Of a stretch of DNA of 64,000 nucleotides, positions 1 to 12,775 are shown in pieces. The DNA is from Corallium rubrum (Eukaryota; Cnidaria; Anthozoa; Scleralcyonacea; Coralliidae). Below the pieces are notes generated by a model that saw only the letters and a program-made list of their open reading frames with translations, searched no databases and had not been told where the DNA came from. The stretch's first letter is position 1. Every line of letters starts with the position of its first letter. Both the position numbers and the translations under genes were made by a program. Location of the stretch: assembly GCA_964035015.1 (NCBI GenBank), contig OZ035997.1, positions 87,387,483 through 87,451,482 on the forward strand. The letters are read 5' to 3'.

Positions 1-28
1 TGTCGATGCCGTATTAAAGTAATGTACC

Positions 29-1044
29 CACTGACCTGTATATAACTGGACCACTTGCTCCTATTATCTTTGGGTTATGAAAAGTGTGGCCATTTGAACG
101 TGGCGTCAAATGGCGAATTTGAGTCCTTCTGCTCATGGTAGACAACACTGACCACGATTTTGACTGGATTACAGACGCAGGCTTTATAAAATATCCCGTG
201 AAAATGAAGAAAAAAATCCTTGACTCGCTGATATTTTCATGGATAAACACAACAAATCTTTTTTGAAAGGTTAAAAAAGGTACAGACATAAATACACAAA
301 GCAGTTATATTGTTAATTCCTATCCGTTGGTTACTCGGTTTTGTTGTTGCATATATTTAATTGTTTTTGCATATATTTAATTGTTTTTGTTGCCGAAACG
401 AAGAAGGGACAACTGAACTGACAAGTGAATACCAGGCCGGCAATTCAACGGCTTGTATTCTAATACTTTCGTAGGCTTTCGGCACATTTTAGTACTTTTC
501 GAAAAGGATTTAATGAGCTTACTGTTGTAAAACATCAGTATTTCTCGTTGTAAAACATATACCAAATCTTGCGAAAAATTCTGTCCTTATGTTGAAATGT
601 TCCATTGAGTTTGAAATCTGAGCCAGAGGGGCCAGTGAAGGCAAGCAAATACGAAGTAAACATAACTGTTAAGCTTATCAAAACTTAAACATATACTGAA
701 AAACGGACGATGTAAAACATTTATTTTGTATTTCGACAGACTACATTGAAGGCCATTGAAAGTTTTAACTGCACTTACTATAAGCTGGTGTTCTCCAGGT
801 GTCACTAGTTGCCAACAATGGAGCGTAAAAATATATTAAACTGAAAAGTTTAGATCAATTTTCAAACAGAGAAAACATTTTTTTCACCAAAAGAACAAGC
901 ATAAAACGCCTACAGACCAGTGTCAAGCACTGGTCAGTGGTCACTCCCATGAGCAGAAGGACTCAAATTCGCCATTTGACGCCATGTTCAAATGGCCACA
1001 CTTTTTTGGCAAGAGCAAGCGGTCCAGTTATATACAGGTCAGTG
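29..1044. mobile_element. Non-autonomous hAT-like element with long terminal inverted repeats
   Basis: The two ends are inverted copies of each other for about 120 bp, beginning CACTGACCTGTATATAACTG at 29 and ending with its complement at 1044. The arms differ by a few substitutions and a small indel. An 8 bp direct repeat, AATGTACC, flanks the element at 21-28 and 1045-1052, which fits the 8 bp target duplications of hAT transposons. The roughly 750 bp interior has no transposase-like ORF, so the element would have to be mobilised in trans. Superfamily assignment rests on the duplication length only. Confidence 0.8.
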
Positions 1045-2666
1045 AATGTACCCTTAACTTGGGAAAAAGTCTACCAATACCATCGATATGGCTTATACAT
1101 AAAAACTACAGTACGTGGGCAGTGTTTTGAACAGAACAAAGTGAAAAGGTGGTAAACTTCCGAGATTTTTCGTAACGGAAAACTGGCGTTTTGAGGGGAG
1201 CGCTTTCATCAGAGTAAAATGTGAAATGGTATGTCTAACCAGGTATATCTTTCTGAATAATGAGCGGTGCCTAAGACTATATAGACCTACAGTATTTCAT
1301 TCAAAAATCGAATCAATTTGATTTTTTAACTTTTTTTATTTTAAGGAATTTGTTGTAAAACGTATACAAGTTATTACTGCAAATACAACTCGTTAGTAGA
1401 GTGAGGCGGTTTTTCGGTAAACCGGGAAACAAATATTTATAAAATAATAGTTGTCCCACGCACGCCCTGATTGGATGAGAGCCATTTTCACGGAGTAGAG
1501 AGACACGTTTGACGTCATTTTCATTTTATTTGGTACAATTAACGCATGCTCTGTTTAGTTAAGTCTCACGTAATCACTGGCGTATTTATTTGATTGCGTC
1601 AATTTGGTGGCTTCTCCTTGGTTTTTTACCTCGTAAAATGGTTAGTTTTTTATAAAACAAATAGAAAATGGCTTTTGTGTCTCTGTACTGTGTGATACAG
1701 ACAGGAATGACGCAATTTCAACCGGGAAAAAATAGGCATTTTTCCCGGTTGAAATAACGTCATTCGTGTTTCTATTACAGTACAGAGACAAGCAAGCGAT
1801 CTCCTATGTGTTAAATATATAAAATAGGTTGCGTCTTACGCACGCTGTGATTGGTTAATTACCGTGTTTGTATCAGGCTATGCAAACAAGGCTGTGACGT
1901 CACGGCTCATTTCTTAGCCTTATTTTATAAAATAAATAGAAAATAGATACCCTGTGTGTATATATAACCTGATGCAAACACTCGAGTGAGTTTTTTCTTC
2001 CTCACATAATTGCATTTTTGTACAATTTACTTCCGGTAGTATCTATATTTTCAGTGAGGCATGTTGCATGCATGCATGCTTGATGTTGCGAGTCCTTTCG
2101 ATTTTGGACAGCTTTGTCTTTGGTCAAGGTGTTCTTGGACGGTGATTGACTCGGAATTTATCAGTGATGTGGCTGGCAACTGTCTTGATCGTGAATAGGA
2201 TTACAAGGCTTACAGCTGCACTTGTTAACCGCGGTAGACCTACATCCGAAGTTCACATCTCTTAACAACTACGAAGCAAGTTACTTGGAAAACCCACGAA
2301 CACTTCGAACAACGGTTAAGCTGCTCTGAAAAAAAGACGTCGAAAAATCTAACTCAAGACATCAACATGTTTCGTAGTGTTACATAGTCAACGCAGCTGT
2401 ACTAAAGCCAAAGACATGGGTACCTTGTTGCAAATTAATTTACAAATACGCATGACTTGTGTTTTCTATCAGAGAATTAGATGGTGTTTTGACGTTTGTC
2501 TGTGATTTAGATCTTAGTACCGCATAGCTTCGATAACACCTCAGTACCTTTTACCCAAACACCTTCACGTGCTCATGCACTGCGATTTCGCAGTAGCCCA
2601 AGTGAACGCCTGGCCAGGCGTCTTCTTGTTTTAAATACCTTGTCTTTTTGACTTTTCAACATTTAG
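1045..2666. other. Non-coding stretch upstream of the first visible WDR82 exon
   Basis: I see no coding exon here. Because the first recognisable WDR82 exon starts with an acceptor at 2666 and begins in mid-protein, this stretch is probably intron. It holds the hairpin element at 1675-1791 and a segment (about 1965-2190) resembling a second copy at about 15960-16260; both carry an 'AATTGCATTT...ACTTCCGG' core, which suggests one dispersed repeat family. Confidence 0.5.
1675..1791. repeat. Hairpin (foldback) repeat
   Basis: The left arm (1675-1730, TTGTGTCTCTGTACTGTG... to CAACCGGGAAAAAA) is the inverted complement of the right arm (1739-1791, TTTTCCCGGTTG... to CAGTACAGAGACAAG). The loop is under 10 nt. 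There are no ORFs. It looks like a small foldback MITE. Confidence 0.75.
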
Positions 2667-5600
2667 GGTCCATTTTCTACCTTTCACATCCAAGACAATG
2701 CTTCTGGAACCGAGTGGACTAACTTGAAATTCAGCAACGATGGCAAAATGATCCTTCTTTCAACTAATGCTGGTGTCATTCATCTCATCGATGCTTTCCA
2801 AGGTTCGCAGTTACATACTTTTACGGTAAGTAATGTCTTGTGTATTTGTGATCCAGTTCTTGGTATAAATTTACCAAGGTGCATGGCTCACTATAGTCTA
2901 TGGGGGCCTTTACACGAGCCCGGGTTGAGACCACTGATCTCTATATAAACTGGATGGGCCATTGGGCCGGATTTTGCGTGCCAGTTGTATGATGACGTGA
3001 CCACTACCCAAGATGGCTGCCACTGAAGCTCATAGCTTTCGTAGATTGAAAACAGACAAAAAGAGTTATTTAAGAAAATTTAAACGAATGTAAGGACACA
3101 AGAAGTACACTTAATAAGGTTTAAGACGTTAATTTCTTGTATTTGTTTCTATTACTGAGCTATAAAACCTTTAAATTTCGTTGTTTTTCTTCAGTGCCGA
3201 CAACGAAGAAACTTCACGATAATATAAACTGAAAAACAGACTATAAAATCTACGAAGAATTCAATTTCAAGTCTTTTATAGTAATCTTAATGCCTTAACA
3301 ATATTTCGTGTTGTGTACTTGCCATCGTTTGACGGTATTTGTTGTTAAACAGTAAAAACTAAACGAACCGGCATCTGTTGTTTGCTTTACGGCTTTTCCG
3401 ACTCCCCCGGCACAGCACACATAATATTCCTACCCCCCGATAATCTGACCGTGCTGACGTCAAGATTGCTTATGCTAGTCAACTTTAGGATTGGGAACAA
3501 GTTCTAAGGCCGCAATGCGTCACATGTTCCACTGCGTAAGATGACGGCGACTGCCACGAAATGTTTGACTGCTGGCCATAGGGAAGGGCCTATCCATGCA
3601 GTTTATTTAGAGATCAGTGGTTGAGACCCAGCCCGGGTCCACTCGCCAATCCGGGTTATTCTTTTTTCGTGTTTACATGAACCCGGGTCAACTTTTCTCA
3701 ACCCGGGTTGGGAATGGGTTTTTTTGTCCGAGCAGAGCTCTGCTATCAAGACATGTGGTCGATTATTATTGACTAAACAACATGACAAACAACACGGCTA
3801 GTGATGTTGAAAAACGTCGTAAGCAAATTTGGATTGTTTCAGTTGTCGTTAGATTCAAAATTTCATGCTTACTGAAACAGTTAAAATATTTCAAGGGAAT
3901 AGCCTTGTTAATGATGCTCTTGCTATACATAACATTGTCCTAACCCAGTCTCGTTTACTCCATTGCCCGTCTTTAACACGTTTTTTACGCTTTAAATTTG
4001 TCTTCAGGGAGTTGGTAGTTCACCAACGTCGTATATCGAAGCATGTTTCTCACCAGATTCCCAGTACGTTATATCAGGTAAGGATATGCATGATCACCCG
4101 GCGTGGACCGCATTGACTGTTTAACTCTGGTTTCCATTTAGTCACGACGGTGTCTTAATGGTCGGGGAAGCGAAGCCTAGCGACGTGTTTGCGTGTTTTT
4201 TCAAAACAACAAAAATGACAAATGATCGGAAACAGTCGTAGGCTGCCCGGTTCTTTGTATGCGCTGTTTGATTGGTTCTGATTTTTCTTTTGTCACTTAC
4301 TTACACGCACGACAGCAATGTGTCTACTAGCGCATGCGCAGTAGACACAACTAGCTCATGCGCAGTAAACACAAAAAGAACAACGTTAGAATGCTTCAGT
4401 TCCGCGACCATTAAGACACTTTCGCGACACAGTGGAAACCTGTAGGCTACAATTAGTAAGAAGAATTAAGCTGTTATCTATTAAACTGGCGCTGATATAT
4501 CAAACTACCATAGTTAGGTTTATAGCCAGGCCTAATGTTATAAGGGTATTTTTGAGATTCACCTGTCTAACCAGATCACTTCGAAGATGGCTGTCTGTTA
4601 GATGATCTTATAATGTCACCGAAACCTATCAAATTCCCTAACCTGCTCAGAAACCGAGTTTACTGCCTAGCTTATATGCTAACCTGGCACTGGATCATGG
4701 TTTACTAGTTTTCCGCTTTACTAAAAGCTAACAGATGCACATTCGTCCGTATCTCGACCATGATCTAGTGTCGACCGTGGATTAGCTGTGTCTTTTGCTA
4801 ACATTTCATTACGCATTGTATTGACAGGAGCTAAGGATGGTCGTGTTCATGTATGGGCAGCAGACAGTGGACAGAAGGTTGCTGTTTTAGATGGAAATCA
4901 TCCTGGTCCTACTCATTGCGTGAAATTTAACCCGAAATTTATGATGATGACTACTGCTTGTACTAATGTGGTAAGTATAGTTGGAAGTGTTTCTGTTGAC
5001 CAACTACATGCAGTCACATGATGACGTGTCCCACGGTTTCCCACGGGTTCTCCGGTTTTCTTCCCTCGGTATTTCATGTATTGTAATTATTGTAAATAGC
5101 TATACGTCTTTATCCATTCTGTTGCACACTGTAATGCGCATTCGATCATGGAGAATGCGCAAGATGGATTATTTATTATTATTATTATTGTTATTATATG
5201 CATGACAAAATTACTGCATTCTGATTGGTTGCGAGGAGTACAATTATTTTATTAATTATATATCCTTCTGTAATCAGGCCCAAATACTGCAATTTCATTG
5301 GTTTAGAGGAGTGCGATTTGAGCCTTAATCGCACCTCTTGCTAGCTGTAATCGCACACCTGCTTCAGCCAATGGAAATCAAGCTAGCTATCAAAATTGTC
5401 CAATCACAGTTCAGCACCTAAGCTGTAGGATTTTCCGGGATTTTTCAAAAAATTAAAAAATGGAGGATTTTAAATATTAAAATATAGAATTTAAATTTGT
5501 ATTTTTTTGTATTCTTTTTGAAAACAGTGTCGTGTCCTCAACAAATTAAAAACTAAGTATTACCCAGATTGGCACCCGGGTATTTCTTAAATATTTCAGT

Positions 5601-8600
5601 CAGTAAAGGAGCAACACTCGGTGAAATACAGTAAAGCTTAAATTGCATGAGTGTGTTTATAAATACATGCGTATAAACACACTATAAAGTAAAGGCAAAC
5701 AGCACTAAATTACTCACATTTTTGGTTCTTGTCATTCTTTATCAATAACTCCCGGTTTTACCTCACATATAATTGTATGAACTCCTCATAAATTCACTTT
5801 ATTATTAAAAAAACTCCTCGACGAGTCTCCATATATTAAAAGAAATGGCCGCCTGACATTTGCATTTTTTGCGGGCCATGTTGAGAGGCCTAGGTCTAGA
5901 ACCCAAAAGTTGGGCTACTATGAAGTATTTGCTGTCGAAAACAAAGAAGACGAGGACATGACCTGATTACAGAAGGATATATAATTAATGGGTAATAGAA
6001 CGAATTGAATCGTGCTATTAATGCCAAATCATACTCGTGATTAACAAATCAACCTCCCGCTTCGCGGTCGGTCGATTTTGTAATCACTCATATGATTTTG
6101 GCATTAATAGCACTCCTCGTCGTTCTATTACCCTCATTAATTGTACTGCAGTACAATTAATAGAAATTGAGAAAGCTCTGGGAACGATGTTGACAATAAA
6201 ATTCAAAATGGCGGCCAATTCTGCAATGGAAAGTTTTCACATTTCCAACGACTTGTGGTACACTATGAACAAGAAATTCCATGTAAACATTTTGAAATGA
6301 GCACAGAGAACACCCAGAGTGAAAATATTTCTTGTCAAGTAATGAAACAAGATGTTTTTAAAGGCGTGAATGAGTACGAAGCGTCGAAGCGTATACGTGT
6401 CGTAATTTGTCATGCATATAATAAATGAGTAATCATATGATTTTGCTCGTACAATTAAGGATTTACACTACTCTAGCCTGCGTAGCCGGCGCTGGGGATT
6501 GGGACGGACAGTGAAAGGAGCGCCTGCAGTCGCCCATTGTTATTTTCCGTGTATAGCGTTCGCCGGCTAACGCTCGCAATCTATTGGTTGACACGCTAAT
6601 GACCTATCAATCAAAGAGAGTTTGAATTTCCGCTGCAGACGTTGGCGAAGAAGAGCGTTGTGAAAATGTACCTTGCATATAATATAAGGAAACGAGCTCA
6701 AAATAAACTGAGATTGAGAAGAGAGTGGCCGTAAGGCATGTGCATCCGAAGGAAAATGTTTATTCCCTGGTTTCCCAACAGTTAATTGTGGTAAGATTTT
6801 CCCGCAAGATGTGGCGACTTCTGCTTAAGGGCGAGTAACTGAATTGTCTGACATTGGCTTGAGCGAAACATCATGTAGAATTTCTTACACTCGCATTTGA
6901 TTCGAATCAGTGGGATCTACTCAGGCGTACGTCTCCTGCTGCATTGGCCATCAGCACCAGTTATCAGTGGAAAATAAAATTCGCTATTAAATTTAACTCA
7001 GTATTTATATTGATATGCGTGCGAATGTCGCGAGATATTATGATTATATTTATATTGATCGTCAGTCGTTACATACACATGTTTTATAACTACGAAAATA
7101 ATCTGTCTGAGCTTTCTCTAGCCCACTCAACATAAATTGTTTAATTATTTAAAATATTTTGCAGTGAACACTACCGTAAACCAGCCAAGATATAGCAACA
7201 GCAGAATAATATGTTGTCAGACGCTGACACAGCGAACATATACCACACAAATTCCTGAATCAAGAAAGCACTTTGATACACATGCTCATTCATAACTGTG
7301 CTATTTTAGTTAATTCTAAATATTCGATCAACTTCCAAATTAAGCTATTTAATTGACAACTTCCAAAAATACACTGTTTTAATTAGGGGGCGGCACGAAA
7401 AATAACAATAGGCGCCTGCAGGCGCTCCCTTCCCCAATCACCCCAGCGCCAGCTACGCAGGCTACACTACTCGTGATATTTGAAAATTATGCCAAATAGA
7501 CCTTTTCGATAATTACGTCACGCTTCATGAAAACGAGGCTCCCAGGCCAAAGTTTCACAATTTTGATTATCAATAGTAATTCCGTCATATCTGTTTATGG
7601 AAGAAGATGGCTAATAACGTCCAAACTATATATGGTAGAAATACATCGTGTACGTATGTTTTTTGGCATTTCATAAGCTTTCATTTGATGTATATTTTAA
7701 GTTTCTGTGTTGTGTAACTTTTTAAAATGTCCAAAATGTTCGCACCATTGCTCGTCAAGTAATAAATATGATACGGACTTCTCACAACTGTTGTAGAATT
7801 TCGAATACCGTTTTTAAAATATTTAACATACAACTTTGAAATGTATATCAAACAGAAGATACTGTAAAATGCTATTTGTGGTAGAACTTTCAAGTTTCTA
7901 GCTGAAGGGGAAGTATTTTAAAGATGGGAAGACTTACTATTATCTTGCTCTGATGGATGAATTGTTAAGTTTGTTTTGTTTACAACTCAGACCAAGATAA
8001 TAGTACATTTTCCCATCACTTTTAAAATACTTTCTCTTAAACTAGAAACTTGAAAGTTGTACCGCAAATAGCATTTTACAGTATCTTCTGTTTGATATAT
8101 GTTTCAAAGTTGTGCGTTATGTATTTTAAAAACAATATCCGAAATTCTACAACAGTTGTGGGAAATCATTATTATTACTTGACGAGCAATGGTGCGAACA
8201 TTTTGGACATTTTAAAAAGTTACACACGTCACAGAAACTTAAAATATACATCAAATGAAAGCTTATGAAATACCTAACAACATACGTACATGGTGTGTTT
8301 CTACCATATATAGTTTGGACGTTATTAGCCATCTTCTTCCATAAAGAAATATGGCAGACTACTATGATAATCAAAATTGTGAAACTTTGGCCTGGGAGCC
8401 TCGTTTTCATGCAGCGTGACATAATTATCGAAAAGGTCCATTGCACTGGCCTAACGGCTCGCGCAATTTTGGCAACTTTTTCAAATATCACGTCACTTGT
8501 AGTGCAAATCCTTAATTTTACTCGCTATCATATGATCACCTATACTTATTATACAAGAAGAGCGTGAACTCGCTGCTTGTTGTTGGGGGTGGGGAGTGGC

Positions 8601-11050
8601 ATGTTCTTGAGAATCCAAACTTGCTTGATTAGAGTGTTGGGTTGTTTGCCTGGTTACCTAAATTTATATTTAAGAAATAGAAAACATTTTCCGTGTTTCC
8701 ATAGAGTTATAGAAACACGAGTGGAAGTTTGGGAGAACGAGAAATTGTAGTTTCCACGCTATTTCGAGTTCTCCCAAACTTCCACAAGTGTTTCTATAAC
8801 TCTATGGGAACACGGAAAAAATGTTTTCTATTTCCTTTATAAAATAACCTGTCGAAAATAGGTATAGAACGTAAAAATAATCACTGCATCAAAGCGTAAA
8901 TTCTCCTTACTCTTCATAATGGCGTATGATGGCGTACTGGATGGCGTATCCTATACCCTAATGATGGCGTATTGAATGGCGTGGACCTTGCCATGTTTCC
9001 ATAAAGTTATAGAAACACGGCTTTCAACCAATCGCCGCGCTTGTTTTCAAAATGTTATTTTATAAATGTGTATGGAAACTGATATATTTGTGCGAAAACT
9101 CCTTGAAGTAACTGAGAACAGATCAGTAAAGCTGCAAGCCGGTTTGGGAATGTCCAGTTGTCCCTTAAATACTGTCTGAGAACTATTTTGATTGGACTAC
9201 GGGTGTTTGTCATACGCTGACTTCCAAGTAGGGTCGGGCCCCAGTACACATACTTTCTCCGAAAGAGACGGCTGGACGCGTGAGCCACAGAGCGTGTCTG
9301 TGACGTATTGTATAAATTTTACGATATCAAAAACCATAGAAACTGACTGAAATATAAGTGCTTTCCCCGATCCTGTAGTCTGAATGACGAGAACATCTTG
9401 GCTATTTCTCTAGAGCATCCCGATGTAAATCTTTTAGACAATCAATCTTAAACGTTTCTAAAATGCGATCGCATGCCTCTCTCATCAGTACTATATTGTT
9501 CGCCATTTTGAACTTACGGGTTAATTCGTGCAATATTCCCAATAATATGCCTGCTGAAAATGTGCGGACACGTTTGTGATTGGTGCAAATCTACAATGGA
9601 CAAGCTGACGAGTCTAGCCGTGATTTCGGGGGAAGTAAGTACCAGGGCCCGAGAGATACAGCTGGAAATCGAGCCTCATTTAAGTCGTCTTGACGTTAAC
9701 CTGCTTTGAACTCCACCTGTCAGTAACATTTTAATTGACCGCGAACAATCTGCGATTGACCACTACCTGCCCTATGTCCTGTGGTTTTATGAATTCAAAT
9801 GACGTCATAGGTAAACATCAAATGTTGAGTGTGGGGAGTGGGACGACAGAAACAAAATTGCATCGGGAAACGAAACATCGATCAAAACGCGAGGAGATTT
9901 GCTGGGTTAACCAGCATCGAAGTTAAAGTTCAACTCAAGGCAAATTATTTTTCCGGCTTGTTATATGCGCCAAAGTATGGAGAATACGAATATGATGATA
10001 AAAATGTGAAGCATACCGTACTTTTTGTTGATTTGGGGACGTTGAATCGACGAAGTTTGAAGTACTTTCATAAAAAGCCGTGTTGTATAAAGAGTCTGGC
10101 ACTAACAAGTTTTTGACGTAAACAGTTGAACCTAGACTATTGAAATAATAAGAAAAGCTGATTTATGATGAATATAACTTGTGCAAGTTTCCAACCGCAC
10201 ATGTATTAAAGTATTTGACGCTTTCCGCGTGTGTTTACTTTAATAGATCGTAAATCGTCCCTCTTTACGTCACACACTTGCTAGTGCCAGACTCTTTATA
10301 CAACACGGCTTTTTATGAAAATACTTCAACAGAATAAAGAACAACAAGGGGGGCAGTTGTTCAAAAGGCGATTCGCTTAATCCTAGATGAGCGTAAATTT
10401 GTGGAACAAATTATGAAGATAGTGGCAAAAAAATTTAAAGTTTACTTTTACGAACAGCGTGAAAACACATTTAGCTTCTGTCCTGAAATAAAGTAGCCAA
10501 AGAGAACATCTGAAACAAAACAGCGGATTAGATTCTAATCCAGGGTTAGCGCTAATCGACTTATGAACAAGGGCCGAGATGTCTAACTCCATACCGGCAC
10601 CTTTGATGTAAGTGTCATCGCGTCGCCATTCTACGCCATCTGGTGATCTACCTTCCCGGCATCCTAACCGTCATCGTGTCGTCATCACTCGTCATCTAAA
10701 TCTTACGCCATCATGGTAAGTTTTACCGTAAGATTTAACCGTCAAAAGTTCCGGTGGAAGTTACCAGGATGGCGTAATGTTCACTGACAAAAAAAAGGAC
10801 AAGTTTTTATGCTAGTTGGACTTCTGGTGGTTCTCTATTTTGTATCCAAGTCATGGCATAACTGATAATCCTTGTGAAAACTTGCAGATGCCCTTGCTAG
10901 GCAGACATTGTGCGTTGTTTAGCGCATATAGATTTGTCCTATATGCCATGTGCGTTGTTTCAGATAATTTCCTAATATTTTTCTGTACTTTATGAACAGG
11001 CTTTCTGGTTACCAAATATAGAAGAGGTCGAGGAATCGAAGAAAACCTGA
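2667..11050 (+). CDS. WDR82: WD40-repeat protein, WDR82 homologue (3' exons only)
   Basis: Four exons are visible: 2667-2825, 4008-4077, 4828-4970 and 11000-11050. All have AG acceptors and GTAAG-type donors, and the phases agree (0, then 70+143 nt in frame, then 0). The translation begins in mid-protein and carries the last WD40 blades: [23 protein letters not shown], a HVW blade end, and FNPKFM, and it ends [16 protein letters not shown]-stop. This order matches the C-terminal third of WDR82/Swd2. That nuclear adaptor is a subunit of the SET1/COMPASS H3K4 methyltransferase and of a PP1 phosphatase complex, and it recognises the RNA polymerase II tail (family knowledge). The N-terminal blades must lie before base 1. 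The last intron (4971-10999) is 6 kb and full of inverted-repeat elements. An AATAAA at 11449-11454 could be the poly(A) signal. The gene symbol is assigned from similarity recalled by eye. Confidence 0.85.
2897..3640. repeat. Inverted-repeat element in a WDR82 intron
   Basis: The arms at about 2911-2955 and 3588-3640 are inverted complements sharing AGCCCGGGTTGAGACCACTG and AGATCTCTATATAAACTG-like blocks. The interior has no ORF of note. It lies entirely in the intron between the exons ending at 2825 and starting at 4008. Target duplication not resolved. Confidence 0.65.
4129..4440. repeat. MITE-like inverted repeat in a WDR82 intron
   Basis: The ends GGTTTCCATTTAGTC...GACGGTGTCTTAATGGTCG (from 4129) and CGACCATTAAGACAC...GTGGAAACC (to 4440) are inverted copies of about 38 bp. 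The interior includes two direct copies of a CATGCGCAGTA-AACACAA block. It lies between exons 4008-4077 and 4828-4970. Confidence 0.7.
5185..6430. mobile_element. Composite inverted-repeat element in the last WDR82 intron
   Basis: The outer ends TTATTATATGCATGACAAAA (about 5190) and GTCATGCATATAATAA (to about 6427) are inverted. Inside them a second inverted pair, ATTAATTATATATCCTTCTG (5252-5281) and its complement (5960-5989), marks another layer. Short coding-looking stretches inside have no recognisable domain. The element abuts the large foldback that begins at about 6433. Confidence 0.6.
6433..8535. mobile_element. Large foldback element with about 0.5 kb arms, split by a hAT-like insertion
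   Basis: The left arm runs from about 6433 to 6465 and resumes at 7473-7955. The right arm runs from about 7990 to 8535. The two are inverted copies over some 500 bp with scattered mismatches. Consequently the same 37-residue stretch (beginning [17 protein letters not shown] on the minus strand near 7890 and [17 protein letters not shown] on the plus strand at 8050) is read from both arms. That ORF is short and unfamiliar and I do not call it a gene. The centre is only about 35 nt. Without the nested element the foldback is about 1.1 kb. Confidence 0.8.
6474..7464. mobile_element. Nested non-autonomous hAT-like element
   Basis: The element starts TAGCCTGCGTAGCCGGCGCT and ends with AGCGCCAGCTACGCAGGCTA, giving terminal inverted repeats of at least 13 bp, with more complementarity inward (GGAGCGCCTGCAG). 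The 8 bp CACTACTC is duplicated on both sides (6466-6473 and 7465-7472). It interrupts the left arm of the 6433-8535 foldback, so it is the younger insertion. No transposase ORF is present. Confidence 0.85.
8674..8834. repeat. Hairpin repeat with 72 bp arms
   Basis: The left arm starts GAAATAGAAAACATTTTCCG and the right arm ends with the complement at 8834. Both contain CGTGTTTCCATAGAGTTATA and TTTGGGAGAACGAGAAAT blocks or their complements, with a loop of about 15 nt. Pieces of the same hairpin (CCATGTTTCCATAAAGTTAT) recur at about 8992-9021. Confidence 0.8.
8835..10058. other. Intronic sequence without recognised genes
   Basis: This lies within the last WDR82 intron. It contains a run of imperfect ATGGCGTA(T/C)-type short repeats at 8920-8985. 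The short open frames here show no domain and no splice-bounded coding signal that I can support. Confidence 0.5.
10059..10328. repeat. MITE-like inverted repeat with 52 bp arms
   Basis: The arms at 10059-10110 and 10276-10328 are inverted copies containing AAAAAGCCGTGTTGTATAAA and GAGTCTGGCAC. The interior (about 165 bp) is non-coding. It lies in the last WDR82 intron, upstream of the terminal exon. Confidence 0.75.
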
Positions 11051-12300
11051 CAGCTGTACGCAGACACTAAATTATTTTGATTAACATGAGGAGAGAGTAA
11101 CAGGAAACTCCGCGCGAATGCACTGTATTGGTATATTTATTGAAACCAAATTGCAAAAAAGTTCACGTTGGACGTGAGGCGAAAACTGATGGAACAGTAT
11201 AGTCCTAGAGAAGCTCTTGGATAACTATACAGACTACAGAGACAGTAATGAAATGAATGTTGCACGTGATTTGCATTCTACTCAGCTCCAAGCAGACGCC
11301 GTACAACGATTACGTGGTGTAGTACGTGATGTTGTTTATTAGGGTCTGTTTATATGATCCACGTTCAAAGGTACTATACGGAAGACTAAAAGGCCCAAAA
11401 TATCACAGTCCGTTACATCGAGGATAATGATCCTAGCTAGTTTAGAAGAATAAACATTTTGAAAGAATACGGCATTTGTGTCGTCGTTGTATGTTGTCGT
11501 CTATACGTCTAGACATAGTCAATAGAAGTATACATACCCTCTGTTCAGACGAGGTGCCTGGGTACAGTGCTCGGGCACAGGCCACTTGTTCACATTCACT
11601 GATTCTGATAAGCGTTCACACAGAAAGCTTTTCATGGCTTTCGTAGCTATTTTGTGTCTTTAAGCCTTCGAATTGCAGTAGTAAAAAGCACGGGCAGCAC
11701 TTTGGGCACTATGAAAACGCGTTCACATTAGTGCCCGTGCCTGGGCACAGTGCCCGGGTACTGCCTCAACGCAACCGCGAAAAAGTCGTGTTCACATTCG
11801 TGCCCGTGCACCAAGTCTGAACAGGCGGATATTCTGGAGGCCGGAAAACTTCAGAGAGGCTAACAATCCAACGAAGATTTATACTGAGTGGGACCTAAAG
11901 GTGCACAAATCTTTTGTTTTCGGTTGATTAATATTTAAACAACGTTAAACTCAAACGTTGCTATTGGATGACTGCTTCATTATACAGAAAGTACCATACG
12001 TTCAGTAACCGTGAACGTGCACAAACTGAACAAGAACAGAGAACAGTGACTTTTGTCCGGCTTCCAGACCGTATATTTCTATTGACTACGGTCTAGGCAT
12101 GGTCGAATAAGAGATAAACATGTAATACAGGAGAAGTGTTTTTATTTTTTAAAACTGCAAAGTGTATATAAGTTCATAAGTTGCAAGTTGCCCAGGGATA
12201 TTTTCAAGCATTTCAGTCTACTATCGTTTTTAGAAAAAAAACAACACGTCAAGAGTCAAGTGGCAATCTTCGTATCTGAAGTTTATTTCGTCCTGACAAA
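11051..12300. other. 3' flank of WDR82 with a small inverted-repeat element
   Basis: The first 400 bp are probably WDR82 3' UTR, with AATAAA at 11449. At 11541-11825 a sequence is bounded by CTGTTCAGAC and GTCTGAACAG, and inside there are several GTGCCCGGGCACTGTGCC-like blocks in both orientations; it resembles a MITE. I see no gene in the stretch. Confidence 0.5.
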
Positions 12301-12307
12301 ATGCTTA

Positions 12308-12775
12308 AAGTGCCTATGCAACGAAATTTCACCCGAGATTTATGATTGCATTTAAAAAAACACTTGATAACATATTTCGTAGAATTTCATTTCCTTGCTT
12401 CATTCTTGAAATATTCAGGTTTGTTTGATATACAAATGTCATACGAATGACATCACACTGTATAATGACTTTTTAGGAAAGTATGATTTTCTTTGAGAGT
12501 ACTTATCGAAAGTACTTAGTAAAATTTTTCACTTACATGCATGTAGCCGTGACTGGTCACTAAACGTGCGTTAGTTGTGTGGAAAATACTTGGATCGTCC
12601 TAAAATTGATGCTCTTTCAAAAATTACATTTGCATATCAAACAAACCTGAATATTTCAAGAATGAAGCAAGGAAACAAAATTCTACGAAAGTTGTTACTT
12701 TGTCATTTTAAGTGTTCTTTCAAATGCAATCATAAAAAACGTGGGTGAAATTTCATTGCATAGGTACTTTAGAGG
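12308..12775. repeat. Inverted-repeat element with about 140 bp arms
   Basis: The arms at about 12308-12447 and 12620-12775 are inverted copies with about 90% identity, sharing CCTATGCAACGAAATTTCAC, TTCCTTGCTTCATTCTTGAA and TATTCAGGTTTGTTTGATAT. The interior of about 170 bp has no ORF. Confidence 0.8.

Noticed and set aside
7681-8268. Paired 70-codon ORFs as a duplicated gene
   Set aside because: They are the two arms of a foldback repeat read on opposite strands.
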